NCBI RefSeq assembly: GCF_002159455.1
Contig: NZ_NFIQ01000017.1
Location: forward strand, 1 to 59,023
Source of the DNA: Flavonifractor sp. An306
GTDB taxonomy: Bacteria; Bacillota; Clostridia; Oscillospirales; Oscillospiraceae
DNA: 59,023 nt
Direction: 5' to 3'
The translations under genes and the position numbers were made by a program. Of the stretch, positions 24,230 to 33,947 are shown in pieces. Each line of letters begins with the position of its first letter. Position 1 is the first letter of the stretch. A model generated the notes under the pieces. That model did no database searches. It had not been told where the DNA came from and was given only the letters and a program-made list of their open reading frames with translations.

Positions 24230-25816
24230 ATGGAAAACAACAATGCTCCCTTGCTGGAAATGCGGAATATCAAGAAGGACTTCTTCGGCAACCAGGTTCT
24301 GAGCGACATCAATATCACCCTGGGGCCCGGCGAGGTGCTGGGCCTGGTGGGTGAGAACGGCGCCGGCAAGAGCACGCTGATGAAGATCCTCTTTGGTATG
24401 GACGTCATCCGGGAGACCGGCGGCTATGAGGGAGAAATCAGGCTCAACGGCCAGGCGGTGAAATTTGCCACCCCCTTTGAGGCGCTGGCTGCCGGCATCG
24501 GCATGGTACACCAGGAATTTTCCCTCATTCCCGGCTTTACCGCCGCCGAAAACATCCTGCTCAACCGGGAGCCCACCAAGCCCAACATTGTCTCCCAGGT
24601 CTTTGGCCCCCGGCTGGACACCCTGGATTACAAGACCATCTCCCAGCGGGCGGACCAGGCCATCGACAAGATGGGCGTGAAGATCAGCGGCGATATGGTC
24701 ATCAGCGATATGCCCGTGGGCCACAAGCAGTTTACCGAAATCGCCCGGGAGCTGAGCAAGGACCAGCTGAAGCTGCTGATTCTGGACGAGCCCACCGCCG
24801 TGCTCACCGAGAAGGAGGCCGAGGCCCTGCTGACCTCCATCCGAAGCATGTCGGCCCAGGGCATCTCGGTCATCTTTATCACCCACCGCCTCCATGAGAT
24901 CCTGTCCGTGTGTGACACGGTGGTGGTCATGCGGGACGGCTATGTGGTGAAGGAGGCCCCCGCCAAGGAGCTGGACGTGCAGGAGATCACCCGCTGGATG
25001 GTGGGCCGCAATGTGGAGAGCGCTGCTTCCGCCGCCGATGTGCGGGAGCTGCCCGACGCCAAAACCATCATGTCCATCCGTAAGCTGTGGGTGGACATGC
25101 CCGGCGAGACGGTGCGCAACATCGACCTGGATATCAAAGAGGGCGAGATTTTGGGCATCGGCGGCCTGGCCGGCCAGGGCAAGCTGGGCATCCCCAACGG
25201 CATCATGGGCCTGTACGAGGCGGGAGGAACGGTGGAGTTTGAGGGCAAGCCCATTCCCCTCAACAGCCCCCGCAAGTGCCTGGACGCCTCCCTGGCCTTC
25301 GTTTCGGAGGACCGCCGGGGGGTGGGCCTGCTGCTGGACGAGTCCCTGGAGTGGAATGTGGCCTTTGGCGCCATGCAGATCCAGAACAAATTCCTCAAAA
25401 AATTCGGCCTGTTCACCTGGCGGGACGAGCGGGCCATCCGCGCCGTGACCGACAAATATATCGACGAGCTGAAGATCAAGTGTACCGGCTCCAAGCAGAA
25501 GGCCAAGGAGCTCTCCGGCGGCAACCAGCAGAAGGTATGCCTGGCCAAGGCCTTCGCCCTGCAGCCCAAGTTCCTCTTCGTCTCCGAGCCCACCCGGGGT
25601 ATCGACGTGGGCGCCAAGGCCCTGGTGCTGGAGGCCCTCAAGCGGTTCAACCGGGAATTCGGCGTGACCGTGGTGGTGATCTCCTCCGAGCTGGAGGAGC
25701 TGCGCCAGTGCTGTGACCGGATCGCCATTGTCTCGGGCGGGCGGGTTGCCGGCATCCTGCCGGCCACCGAGTCCTCGGAGGCCTTCGGTACGCTGATGGT
25801 CAGCCAGGTGGTATAA
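24230..25816 (+). CDS. Sugar-type ABC transporter ATP-binding protein (RbsA/MglA family, two NBDs)
   Basis: 528 aa double ATPase. The first domain has Walker A GENGAGKST near residue 42, LVHQEFSLIP, and Walker B LLILDEPTAVLT with VIFITHRL. The second has a degenerate P-loop (GLAGQGKLG), a full signature LSGGNQQKV and FVSEPTRGIDVGAK. The degenerate second P-loop is normal for this family. It powers the two permeases that follow; AGGAG-like GAGAGGAG lies upstream of ATG 24230. Confidence 0.9.
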   Translation: MENNNAPLLEMRNIKKDFFGNQVLSDINITLGPGEVLGLVGENGAGKSTLMKILFGMDVIRETGGYEGEIRLNGQAVKFATPFEALAAGIGMVHQEFSLIPGFTAAENILLNREPTKPNIVSQVFGPRLDTLDYKTISQRADQAIDKMGVKISGDMVISDMPVGHKQFTEIARELSKDQLKLLILDEPTAVLTEKEAEALLTSIRSMSAQGISVIFITHRLHEILSVCDTVVVMRDGYVVKEAPAKELDVQEITRWMVGRNVESAASAADVRELPDAKTIMSIRKLWVDMPGETVRNIDLDIKEGEILGIGGLAGQGKLGIPNGIMGLYEAGGTVEFEGKPIPLNSPRKCLDASLAFVSEDRRGVGLLLDESLEWNVAFGAMQIQNKFLKKFGLFTWRDERAIRAVTDKYIDELKIKCTGSKQKAKELSGGNQQKVCLAKAFALQPKFLFVSEPTRGIDVGAKALVLEALKRFNREFGVTVVVISSELEELRQCCDRIAIVSGGRVAGILPATESSEAFGTLMVSQVV

Positions 25817-25826
25817 GGAGGATGTC

Positions 25827-26921
25827 ATGGACAAAACAGATATGGAAAAAACACTGGAAAACCGGGATTTGATGGAGCGCTTCAGCTTTGCCTCCCGCTT
25901 CGGGCTGCCCCGAACCATCATCGCCGGGTTTGTCCTGCTGCTGTTCATCATGGCCCCCATCGTGGGCGCCGACCTGACCATGCAGGTGGGCAACGTAATC
26001 AACCGCTTCAGCTGGAACGCCGTGCTGGTGCTGGCCATGGTGCCCATGATCCATTCCGGATGCAGCCTGAACTTCGGCATCCCTCTGGGGATCATTGCCG
26101 GCCTGCTGGGGGGCACCCTGGCCATCCAGCTGGGCGCCACCGGGCCGGTGAGCTTCTTCATTGCCATCCTGCTGGCCACCCCCTTCGCCCTGCTGCTGGG
26201 CGGCGGCTACGGCTGGCTGCTCAACCGCATCAAGGGCGGCGAAATGATGATCGCCACCTATGTGGGCCTGGCCTCCATCGCCTTTATGTGCATGATGTGG
26301 CTGCTGCTGCCCTACACCAGCCCCACCATGGTGTGGGGTCTGTCCGGCAAGGGCCTGCGTACCACCATCTCCCTGGACGGCTTCTACGGCGGGGCACTGG
26401 CCAACTTCCTGCAGATCCCCATTGACCCGGCCAACGGCCTGTACTTCCCCACTGGAGCCATCCTGTTCTTCGCCTTGCTGGCCTTGGGCATGTGGGCCTT
26501 CCTGCACACCAAGACCGGCACCGCCATGACCGCCGTGGGCTCCAACCCCCTGTTTGCCCGGGCCTCCGGCATCAACGTGGACAAGATGCGCCTGCTGTCG
26601 GTGATCATGTCCACCTGGCTGGGCGCGGTGGGCATCCTGGTCTATCAGCAGGGCTTCGGCTTCATGCAGCTGTACATGGCCCCCAATAACATGACGCTGC
26701 CCACGGTGGCCGCCATCCTCATCGGCGGCGCCGCCGTCAACAAGGCGACCATCCCCCATGTGATCATCGGCACCATCCTCTACCAGAGCGTGGTCACCCT
26801 GACGCCCACCGTCATGACCGCCATGATCCACATGGACGTCAGCGAGGTGGTGCGTATCATCATCTCCAACGGCATGATCGTCTACGCGCTGACCCGCAAA
26901 GTTAAGGGGGGTTCAAGATGA
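25827..26921 (+). CDS. ABC transporter permease (RbsC/BPD_transp_2 family)
   Basis: 364 aa, about nine hydrophobic segments. LVLAMVPMIHSGCSLNFGIPLGIIAG and AVGSNPLFARASGINVDKMRL are typical of BPD_transp_2 permeases, the latter being the conserved cytoplasmic loop that contacts the ATPase. AAGGAGG precedes ATG 25827. It overlaps the next permease by four bases (ATGA). Confidence 0.87.
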   Translation: MDKTDMEKTLENRDLMERFSFASRFGLPRTIIAGFVLLLFIMAPIVGADLTMQVGNVINRFSWNAVLVLAMVPMIHSGCSLNFGIPLGIIAGLLGGTLAIQLGATGPVSFFIAILLATPFALLLGGGYGWLLNRIKGGEMMIATYVGLASIAFMCMMWLLLPYTSPTMVWGLSGKGLRTTISLDGFYGGALANFLQIPIDPANGLYFPTGAILFFALLALGMWAFLHTKTGTAMTAVGSNPLFARASGINVDKMRLLSVIMSTWLGAVGILVYQQGFGFMQLYMAPNNMTLPTVAAILIGGAAVNKATIPHVIIGTILYQSVVTLTPTVMTAMIHMDVSEVVRIIISNGMIVYALTRKVKGGSR

Positions 26922-28045
26922 AGCGGAAACAAACCTCCAAAGTCAGCCTCAAGCGGCTGCTCCAGGACAACTCCGTCCCCATCATGTTCGTGCTGATCTG
27001 TCTGGTCTGCCTGCCTCTGGCGGGCTACTCTCCCGCCTACCTGCTCAATGAGCTGGTCACCCGTATGGGGCGCAACACCTTCCTGATCCTGGCCCTGCTC
27101 ATCCCCATCATGGCGGGCATGGGCCTGAACTTCGGCATGACCCTGGGGGCCATGGCCGGTGAGATCGCCCTGATCCTGGTGGTGGACTGGCAGATCTGGG
27201 GAATTCCCGGCATCATCCTGGCCATGATCATCTCCATCCCCATCTCCATCCTGCTGGGCCTGTTCTGCGGCAACCTGCTGAACAAGGCCAAGGGCCGTGA
27301 GATGGTCACCAGCTACTTCATCTCCTATTTCATGAACGGCGTCTACCAGCTGGTGGTGCTGTTCCTGATGGGCTCCATCATCCCCATCATGCACAGCACC
27401 CTGAAGCTGCCCCGGGGCTACGGCATCCGCAACACCGTCAGCCTGCTGAGCATGCGCCAGCAGCTGGACAACCTGCTGGCCATCAATGTGGGCGGCGTGA
27501 AGATCCCGGTGCTTACCTTCCTCATCATCGCGGTGCTCTGCCTGGTGATTATCTGGTTCCGGCGCACCAAGCTGGGCCAGGACATGCGGGCGGTAGCCCA
27601 GGACATGAACGTGGCCCGGGACGCCGGCATCAACGTGGACCGCACCCGCATCATCGCCATCGTCATGTCCACGGTGGTGGCGGGCTTCGGCATGATCATC
27701 TACCTGCAGAACCTGGGCAACTTCCCCACCTACTCCGCCCACACCCAGATCGGCACCTTCAGCATCGCGGCCCTGCTGGTGGGCGGCGCGTCGGTGGAGA
27801 GAGCCTCCATCGGCAACGCCTTCCTGGGCGTGACCCTGTTCCACATGATGTTCATTCTGGCCCCCGAGGCCGGCACCGCCATCACCGGCGACTCCATGAT
27901 CGGCGAGTATTTCCGTACCTTCGTGTCCTACGGCGTTATCACCGTGGCCCTCATCATGTATGAGAGCAGAAAGCACCGGGCCAAGAGCCAGACCGGCTAT
28001 CTGCTGGCCCTGGCCCAGAAGGAAGAGGAGGCGCGTGCGAAATGA
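26918..28045 (+). CDS. ABC transporter permease (RbsC/BPD_transp_2 family), second
   Basis: 375 aa, paralogous to the previous permease. Homologous landmarks are IPIMAGMGLNFGMTLGAMAGE and AVAQDMNVARDAGINVDRTRI. It ends in a charged tail (QKEEEARAK). The two permeases probably form a heterodimer. Start ATG 26918 overlaps the previous stop; its own stop overlaps the DUF6672 gene by four bases. Confidence 0.87.
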   Translation: MKRKQTSKVSLKRLLQDNSVPIMFVLICLVCLPLAGYSPAYLLNELVTRMGRNTFLILALLIPIMAGMGLNFGMTLGAMAGEIALILVVDWQIWGIPGIILAMIISIPISILLGLFCGNLLNKAKGREMVTSYFISYFMNGVYQLVVLFLMGSIIPIMHSTLKLPRGYGIRNTVSLLSMRQQLDNLLAINVGGVKIPVLTFLIIAVLCLVIIWFRRTKLGQDMRAVAQDMNVARDAGINVDRTRIIAIVMSTVVAGFGMIIYLQNLGNFPTYSAHTQIGTFSIAALLVGGASVERASIGNAFLGVTLFHMMFILAPEAGTAITGDSMIGEYFRTFVSYGVITVALIMYESRKHRAKSQTGYLLALAQKEEEARAK

Positions 28046-28515
28046 AGAGCCGCAGACTGATTTTTCAGCTGGCGCTCCTCCTGATCCTGGTGGCTATCTG
28101 CGCCGTGATGATGGTCATTGGCCGGGGTCACACGGTATACTTTGACAACAAAGCCGTGGAGTACCAGGGTACCACCTATGAAGCGCCCTATAAGATTGAG
28201 ATTCATGTGGGCAACAATGCCGACGGCGACGCGCTCTCCAAGCTCTACGATAACGAGCGTGCCTCCGCCGACCAGATTGGCCAGAAGATTACCGTCACCC
28301 TGATCATCACCCAGGAGAAGGGGGGCGACGAGCAGCCCCCGGTGACCTACACCATTCCCCTGCCCTACGGCATGGATGGCCCCATCATCAACCTGCCCGC
28401 CTACCTGGCGGGCCTGCCGGAGGAGGCCTACCTGTCCGAATTCATCCCCGTTATCACCGAGGAGCCCGAGGAGACCGTGGTTATCGACGACGGCATGGGC
28501 CTGGGCGATTTCTGA
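28042..28515 (+). CDS. DUF6672 family membrane-anchored protein
   Basis: 157 aa. One N-terminal membrane segment (LIFQLALLLILVAICAVMMVI) and an extracellular beta-rich domain (GHTVYFDNKAVEYQGTTYEAPYKIEIHVGNN). It accompanies DUF3798-type ABC transporters in Clostridia; the function is unknown. It is translationally coupled to the preceding permease (ATGA overlap) and closes the operon, followed by a terminator at 28536-28564. Confidence 0.75.
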   Translation: MKSRRLIFQLALLLILVAICAVMMVIGRGHTVYFDNKAVEYQGTTYEAPYKIEIHVGNNADGDALSKLYDNERASADQIGQKITVTLIITQEKGGDEQPPVTYTIPLPYGMDGPIINLPAYLAGLPEEAYLSEFIPVITEEPEETVVIDDGMGLGDF

Positions 28516-28535
28516 TTGCAGCTCCAATCAAGCGA

Positions 28536-28564
28536 GGGCCGGAGGCGACCGCCTCCGGCCCTTT
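28536..28564 (+). terminator. Intrinsic terminator
   Basis: GGGCCGGAGGCG (28536-28547) pairs with CGCCTCCGGCCC (28550-28561), followed by TTTC. It ends the DUF3798 transporter operon; the T run is short. Confidence 0.7.
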
Positions 28565-28578
28565 CACATGGTAGTGCG

Positions 28579-28607
28579 TTGACTTTGAACGGTAGGGACA
28601 GTATAAT
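28579..28607 (+). promoter_or_regulatory. Promoter of the PocR histidine kinase operon
   Basis: TTGACT (28579-28584) and TATAAT (28602-28607) are 17 bp apart. It lies directly upstream of the kinase gene. Confidence 0.85.
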
Positions 28608-28643
28608 AGGTCCAATTATACACGGATGGAAGGGGGGCGGCCT

Positions 28644-29846
28644 ATGCCGCCGCGCAAGGACAGCCAGACGCTGGATCATCTGCTGCATCAGATGGATTTG
28701 GCCTTTACCAACGTCACGGGGCAAACCATCTCCTTCATCGACCAGTCGGGCAGCTGGCACGGGCCGCTCCGGCTGGAGCGCTTCACCCAGTTCTGCCGCT
28801 GCGTGATGGATAGCCCCGAGGGGGCGGCCCGCTGCCGGGCCTGCAACCACACCATGGGCCTGCGGGCAGGGGACGGGGTGGTGGTGGAGTGCTGCCACAT
28901 GGGGGTGAGCGTCATCTCCATGCCGGTGCCGGTGGAGGAGGAGCGGTCCATTTATCTCTCCTACGGCCAGTTTCTCACCCAGGACACCCAGGCGGAATTT
29001 TACCGCCGGCTGGAGGACAGCTGCGCCCAGCTGGGCCTGGACTACGGCCGGCTGCAGAAGGCGGCGGCCGAGCTGCGGGTGCTCTCCCGGGAGGAGCTGG
29101 ACGCCCGGGTCCAGCTGCTGCGGATCTTCGCCTCCTATCTGGCGGTGAGCCAGTCGGAGCTGCGTACCCGGATGGAGTACGCCCAGCAGATGGAAAAAAA
29201 GCTGGAGCTGGAGCGCAAACTCCACTCCATGGAGTTTAAATTCCTCCAGTCCCAGATCAGCCCCCACTTCCTGTTCAACACCCTGAACCTGCTGATGCGC
29301 ACCGCCTACCGGGAGAACGCCGCCCAGACCGCCGGTCTCATCTGCGACCTGTCCGATCTGCTCCGCCGGGCTTACCGGGCCAAGGACTCGGTGTGCACCC
29401 TGTCGGAGGAGCTGCTGTGCGCGGAGAAGTATCTGGCCATCCAGAGCCAGCGCATGGGGCCGGAATTCTCCTACGAGATCGACTGCCAGCCCGGCGGGGA
29501 GCGGGTGATGATCCCGGTGCTCACCATCCAGCCCCTGGTGGAAAACGCCATTGTCCACAGCATGGCGGATGAGGAGCGGCCCCTGCGCCTGTCGGTCAGG
29601 GTCCGGCTGGAGGAGGAGCTGCTGCGCATTACCGTCTCGGACAACGGCGACGGGATTCCCCAGCCGGTGCTGGAACAGCTGGAGGAGGGGGGCGGCGAGG
29701 GCTCCGGACTGCGCAACGTTTCCGACCGGCTCAAGCTGTTTTTCGGCCCCGAGGCCCGCATGGACATTGCCAGCCGGCCAGGACAGGGCGCCACCGTGGA
29801 GCTGCTCTGCCCCCTGGACAGGGAAGGGGGCGTAGGCCATGTATGA
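28644..29846 (+). CDS. PocR-domain sensor histidine kinase
   Basis: 400 aa. The N-terminal 150 residues form a PocR sensory domain with its cysteine pattern (FCRCVMDSPEGAARCRACN and VECCHMG), known to bind small organic ligands or metals. A helical linker leads to a His_kinase/HATPase pair of the YesM/LytS type: phospho-accepting His in SQISPHFLFNTLN and ATP-binding NAIVH, DNGDGIP and GSGLRNV. There is no membrane segment, so the sensor is cytoplasmic. ATG 28644 follows AAGGGGGG at a good distance. It overlaps the response regulator gene by eight bases and likely controls the transporter upstream. Confidence 0.87.
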   Translation: MPPRKDSQTLDHLLHQMDLAFTNVTGQTISFIDQSGSWHGPLRLERFTQFCRCVMDSPEGAARCRACNHTMGLRAGDGVVVECCHMGVSVISMPVPVEEERSIYLSYGQFLTQDTQAEFYRRLEDSCAQLGLDYGRLQKAAAELRVLSREELDARVQLLRIFASYLAVSQSELRTRMEYAQQMEKKLELERKLHSMEFKFLQSQISPHFLFNTLNLLMRTAYRENAAQTAGLICDLSDLLRRAYRAKDSVCTLSEELLCAEKYLAIQSQRMGPEFSYEIDCQPGGERVMIPVLTIQPLVENAIVHSMADEERPLRLSVRVRLEEELLRITVSDNGDGIPQPVLEQLEEGGGEGSGLRNVSDRLKLFFGPEARMDIASRPGQGATVELLCPLDREGGVGHV

Positions 29847-31099
29847 GATTCTGGTGGTGGAGGACGAGTACGCCGAGCGGCGGGAGCTGGCCGAACTGAT
29901 GGAGGCCCTTGTCCCCGCCCGGCACATCCGCTGCGCCGCCACCTGCGAGGCGGCCATCCAGATGATCGACCAGCTGGCGCCCGACCTGATTTTGCTGGAC
30001 ATCATGCTCAAAGGCCGCTCCGGCTTCGAGGTGGCCCAGTATGTCCGCAGCCGGGGGCCGGGCCCAGCCGCCCCAGCTGTGGCCCAGCCTATGCTGCGGC
30101 ATGACCTCCGGTCTGCCCCAGCCGCTGCCCCGGCTCCCCGCCCGGGTGGTGGTGGTCCTGCTGTCCGCTCCCCTGTCCCCGGAGGAGGGGGAGGCCCTCA
30201 GCGCCCAGGCCGGGCCAGAGCTCCGGCTGGAGTGCTACGGCCGGCGGGTGGTGTGCTACTGCCCGGAGGGAACGGCGGAGCCTCTGGAGACCGTCGGGCG
30301 GCTGCTGGCAGAGTGGACGCCCCTGCTGCCCGGCCGGTGCCGTCTGGCCCGGGCGGGGGTGGGAGAGCCGGCCGCCGGGCCGGAGGAGCTGGCGGAGAGC
30401 TACCGCACCGCCCGCCTGGCCGCCTGCAGCGGCCCCCTCTTTCCCCAGCGGCTGGTGTGCCGCTATACCCCCTGGACGGGGGAGTGGGAGTCCTATCCCG
30501 ACCAGGCGGAGGCCCGCCTGATCCGGGCCCTGCGGAGCGGGGAGGATACCGTCCAGCCAGCCGGACAGCTGTGCGCCCGGCTGCTGAGCGGCTGCCGGGG
30601 GGACGCCGCCATTCTGGAGGGATGGCTGGAGCTGTACTGCGCCGGGCTGCGCCGGGCCTGCGGACAGGTGGGGGCGGACTGGCGGCCGGAGCTTGACCTG
30701 GAGGCCTGCTTCACCCCCAGGGAACTGTCCAGACGCATGGAGGAGCTGGCCGACCGGGCCGCCGGGCTGCTGGCCCCGGACAGCCGGGCCGACCACCCCC
30801 TGGTGGCCCGCACCATGGCCATTGTGGAATCCCGCTATCCCGAGCCGCTGAAGCTGGAGGGGGTGGCCCGGGAACAGTTCGTCAGCTCCGCCTACCTGGG
30901 GCGGATCTTCCACGCCCACACCGGCCAGACCTTTCGGGACTACCTGACCCGGGTGCGGCTGGGCCATGCCGCCCGGCTGCTGGAGGAGGGGGCTTCGGTT
31001 TCCGCCGCTGCCGCCGCCGTGGGCTATGAGGATCCCAATTACTTCAGCCGGGTGTATAAGAAACAATTTGGATACCCGCCCAAGGAGGGGCGCAGGTAA
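29839..31099 (+). pseudogene. AraC-type response regulator with internal deletion and frameshift
   Basis: The frame from ATG 29839 encodes the first 72 residues of a receiver domain (YEILVVEDEYAERREL; phospho-acceptor Asp in LILLDIML), then degenerates into Pro/Ala/Gly-rich sequence after VAQYVRSRG. The rest of a YesN-like regulator continues in the next frame (from about 30045): a middle domain (ARVVVVLLSAPLSPEEGEAL) and an AraC helix-turn-helix (YLGRIFHAHTGQTFRDYLTR; GYEDPNYFSRVYKKQFG). The second half of the receiver, including the conserved Thr/Ser and Lys, is absent in any frame. So a deletion not divisible by three has occurred, or the assembly collapsed here. Confidence 0.82.
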
Positions 31100-31373
31100 C
31101 GGCCGGGCCGGATGGCCCCGGGCCTGCGCATCCGGGCGGGTATTTCCATACCGTGGACGCCGCACCGGCGGGGGAGGTATAAAAAAGTAAGAACATCAAA
31201 AAAGTCCTGGTATTTCTGCTGCCTGCAAGGAAAAAATAGTGGGATCTCTTTGCGGATTCGGCGCTTTTTTGCATGGGAATCCGGCTCCAGATCTGGTATG
31301 GTATAGAAAAAGGATCCTCTGTTCCACCGGGATCCGCACAGACGAAACAACCGGAGAGAAAGAGGAGAGCAGT

Positions 31374-32657
31374 ATGACACAAGAGGAACTGCTGCAGGCG
31401 CTGGCCTCGGAGATTGAATGTTCCACCGGCTGCACCGACCCGGGCAGCGTATGCCTGGCGGCGGCGGCCGCCGCCCACGCCTTGGAGAAACCGGCGGAGG
31501 AGATCCAGGTGCTGGTCAGCCCCAATATCTACAAAAACGGGGTGAGCGTAGGCATACCGGGTACCGGACGGGTGGGCCTGGAGCTGGCCGCCGCCCTGGG
31601 CGTGCTGCTGGACCGGCCCCAGCGGGGGCTGGCCATTCTGGAGGAGGTCACCGGCGAGATGGTGTGCCGGGCGGAGGAGACGGTGGCCGCCGGCCGGGTG
31701 ACGGTGAAGTACGGCGAGACCCCCGACCCGCTGTACGTCCGCGCCGTGGTGCGGGCGGGGGAGGACGAGGCCCAGGCGGTGATCATGTATGACTACTCCA
31801 ACGTGGTGGAGCTCTCCCGCAACGGCCGGGTGCTGCTGTGCCGGCAGGGCGGCGCCGGAGGGCCGCTCCCCTGTCCCTTCCAGGGGCATACGGTGGAGGA
31901 GCTCTACCGACTGATTTGCTCCATGGAGCCAGAGGCCTTTGACTTTCTGCTGGAGGGAGCCCAGCGCAACAAGCAGGCGGCCCTGCGGGATCTGGAGGAC
32001 CCCACCCGTCGGCTGGGCCGGACCATCCGGGCCTGTACGGCCATCCAGGACAAGGGCCCCCTGGCAGTATGCGGCGCGGTGCGGGCCTATACCGCCGCCG
32101 CCGGGGAGGCCCGCATGGGCGGAATGAACGTGACCATCACCGCCATCACCGGTAGCGGCAACCACGGCATCACCAATTTTGTGGGGGTGCTGACGGCGGC
32201 GGAGGAGCTGGAGGCCACCCGGGAGCAGACGGCGGTGGCCCTGGCCATCAGCTCCATGATCACCATTTACATCAAGGGATATATCAAGCGCATGACCGCC
32301 TTCTGCGGCTGCGGCGTGGCCGCGGCCACCGGCATGGCCGCGGCGGTGACCTATCTGCTGGGCGGCGGGTATGAGCAGTCGGTACAGGCCATGCAGACGG
32401 TCATCGGCACCATCGGCGGCATGTTCTGCGACGGAGCCAAGAGCTCCTGCGCCTACAAGCTGAGCACCGCCGCCGCCATGGCGGTACAGGCGGCCTATCT
32501 GGCCATGGCGGGCTGCCATGTGCCCGCGGGAGAGGGCATCATCGGCAAGACTATTGAGGAGACCTTTGCCAACATCGGCCGGCTGAACGACCCGGGCATG
32601 TTGGAGACCGACCGGGTGATGGTGTCCATCATCGCCCAGCGCCGGGCGAAGGGGTAA
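31374..32657 (+). CDS. L-cysteine desulfidase / serine dehydratase alpha-like protein (CyuA/UPF0597 family)
   Basis: 427 aa. The family is recognisable from ECSTGCTDPGSVCLAAAAAA at the N-terminus, GSGNHGIT near residue 258, and conserved Cys in FCGCGVAAATG and FCDGAKSSCAYK, which would ligate a [4Fe-4S] cluster. Members degrade L-cysteine to sulfide, pyruvate and ammonia, or related amino acids. GAGGAGA lies six bases before ATG 31374; an upstream opening at 31239 has no support. It heads a run of catabolic genes (two amidohydrolases and an amino-acid carrier), so the substrate may arise from an amidohydrolase product. Confidence 0.85.
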   Translation: MTQEELLQALASEIECSTGCTDPGSVCLAAAAAAHALEKPAEEIQVLVSPNIYKNGVSVGIPGTGRVGLELAAALGVLLDRPQRGLAILEEVTGEMVCRAEETVAAGRVTVKYGETPDPLYVRAVVRAGEDEAQAVIMYDYSNVVELSRNGRVLLCRQGGAGGPLPCPFQGHTVEELYRLICSMEPEAFDFLLEGAQRNKQAALRDLEDPTRRLGRTIRACTAIQDKGPLAVCGAVRAYTAAAGEARMGGMNVTITAITGSGNHGITNFVGVLTAAEELEATREQTAVALAISSMITIYIKGYIKRMTAFCGCGVAAATGMAAAVTYLLGGGYEQSVQAMQTVIGTIGGMFCDGAKSSCAYKLSTAAAMAVQAAYLAMAGCHVPAGEGIIGKTIEETFANIGRLNDPGMLETDRVMVSIIAQRRAKG

Positions 32658-32676
32658 GGGAAAGGAGGACTGACCT

Positions 32677-33933
32677 GTGATCGTATTGAAGGGACGGGTG
32701 CTGGACGGCAACGGAGGCCCGCCCATAGAGCAGGGCGCGGTGGTACTGGAGGGGAACCGGATCCGTCTGGTGTGCCGCCAGAGCGAGCTGCCGGAGCTGG
32801 AGGGGACCCAATGCTATACCACCCAGAACGCCACCATTCTCCCCGGGCTCATTGACGCCCACGTCCATATGGGCTGGGGGAGCGCCACGGCGGTGGAGTG
32901 GCTGAGCATGACTCCCCAGCTGAGCATGGCCCGGGCCCTGCGGGACATGGCCCAGCTGCGGCAGCAGGGCTACACCGCCTTCCGGGATCTGGGCAGCGAC
33001 GTGATCCTGCTCAAGCCGGCGGTGGCGGAGGGCCTGCTGGATGTGCCCCGCATCTTCGGGGCGGGGAAGATCCTCTCCCAGATCGGCGGCCATGGGGACG
33101 TGTACCAGAAGCTCTCCCTGGAGGGGAGCCTGGGGGCCTACAGCCCCGCCTTCCTGGTCACCGGGGAGGACGAGGTGCGGCGGGCCTGCCGCATCAACGC
33201 CCGCAACGGGGCCGACCTCATCAAGATCATGACCACCGGCGGGGTGTTTTCCCAGGGCGACAAGGCCACCCCCCACAGCCACTTCAGCGCAGCTGAGATC
33301 CGGGCGGCGGTGGAGGAGGCGGAGAACATGGGCAGCTATGTGTCCACCCACGCCCAGGCCAACCGGGGCATCAAGATGGCGCTGAAAAACGGGGTAAAGT
33401 GCATTGAGCACGGCTTCTATCTGGACGAGGAGTGCATCGAGCTGATGCTGAAAAACGACTGCTTCCTGGTGCCCACCCTGGCCATTATGCACGCCTCCAA
33501 GACCTATTTTTCCCGCACCCCCGGGGTGCTGCCCTACCTGCGGGAAAAGACCGAGCGCTCCTATGAGGCCCACTACCGCTCCCTGGAGATGGCCCGCAAG
33601 GCCGGCGTACAGGTGGGCGTGGGGTGCGACTTCCTGGGGGACGAGAGCTTCGGCTGTCCCTACAGCCAGGCCACCCTGGAGCTGGAGCGGCTGTGCGCGG
33701 CGGGCTACACCCCCATGGAGGTCATCTCCATGGCCACCAAAACCAACGCCAGGCTGCTGCTGATGGAGGATGAGCTGGGCACCCTGGAGCCGGGCAAGCT
33801 GGCCGACGTGCTGCTGGTGTCGGGCGACCCGGGGACGGACATCCAGGTGCTGCGGCAGGAAGAGAATGTGAAGCTGGTCATTCAGGACGGACGGATCGTG
33901 AAAAACGGTTTGGACAGCCAAACCCGGCAATGA
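32677..33933 (+). CDS. Amidohydrolase family protein (imidazolonepropionase/prolidase-like)
   Basis: 418 aa, GTG start. Metal-binding motif LPGLIDAHVHMG near residue 60, then a Lys region (DLIKIMTTGGV), His in STHAQA and CIEHGF, and a late Asp in VGVGCDFLG. This matches the Zn-dependent amidohydrolase superfamily (PF01979). LGTLEPGKLADVLLVSGDP at the end is the typical C-terminal beta sandwich. Likely hydrolyses a cyclic amide or dipeptide; the substrate cannot be told. AAAGGAGG precedes the start, and the end overlaps the next ribosome binding site region. Confidence 0.85.
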   Translation: MIVLKGRVLDGNGGPPIEQGAVVLEGNRIRLVCRQSELPELEGTQCYTTQNATILPGLIDAHVHMGWGSATAVEWLSMTPQLSMARALRDMAQLRQQGYTAFRDLGSDVILLKPAVAEGLLDVPRIFGAGKILSQIGGHGDVYQKLSLEGSLGAYSPAFLVTGEDEVRRACRINARNGADLIKIMTTGGVFSQGDKATPHSHFSAAEIRAAVEEAENMGSYVSTHAQANRGIKMALKNGVKCIEHGFYLDEECIELMLKNDCFLVPTLAIMHASKTYFSRTPGVLPYLREKTERSYEAHYRSLEMARKAGVQVGVGCDFLGDESFGCPYSQATLELERLCAAGYTPMEVISMATKTNARLLLMEDELGTLEPGKLADVLLVSGDPGTDIQVLRQEENVKLVIQDGRIVKNGLDSQTRQ

Positions 33934-33947
33934 GAAGGAGGAACGGT

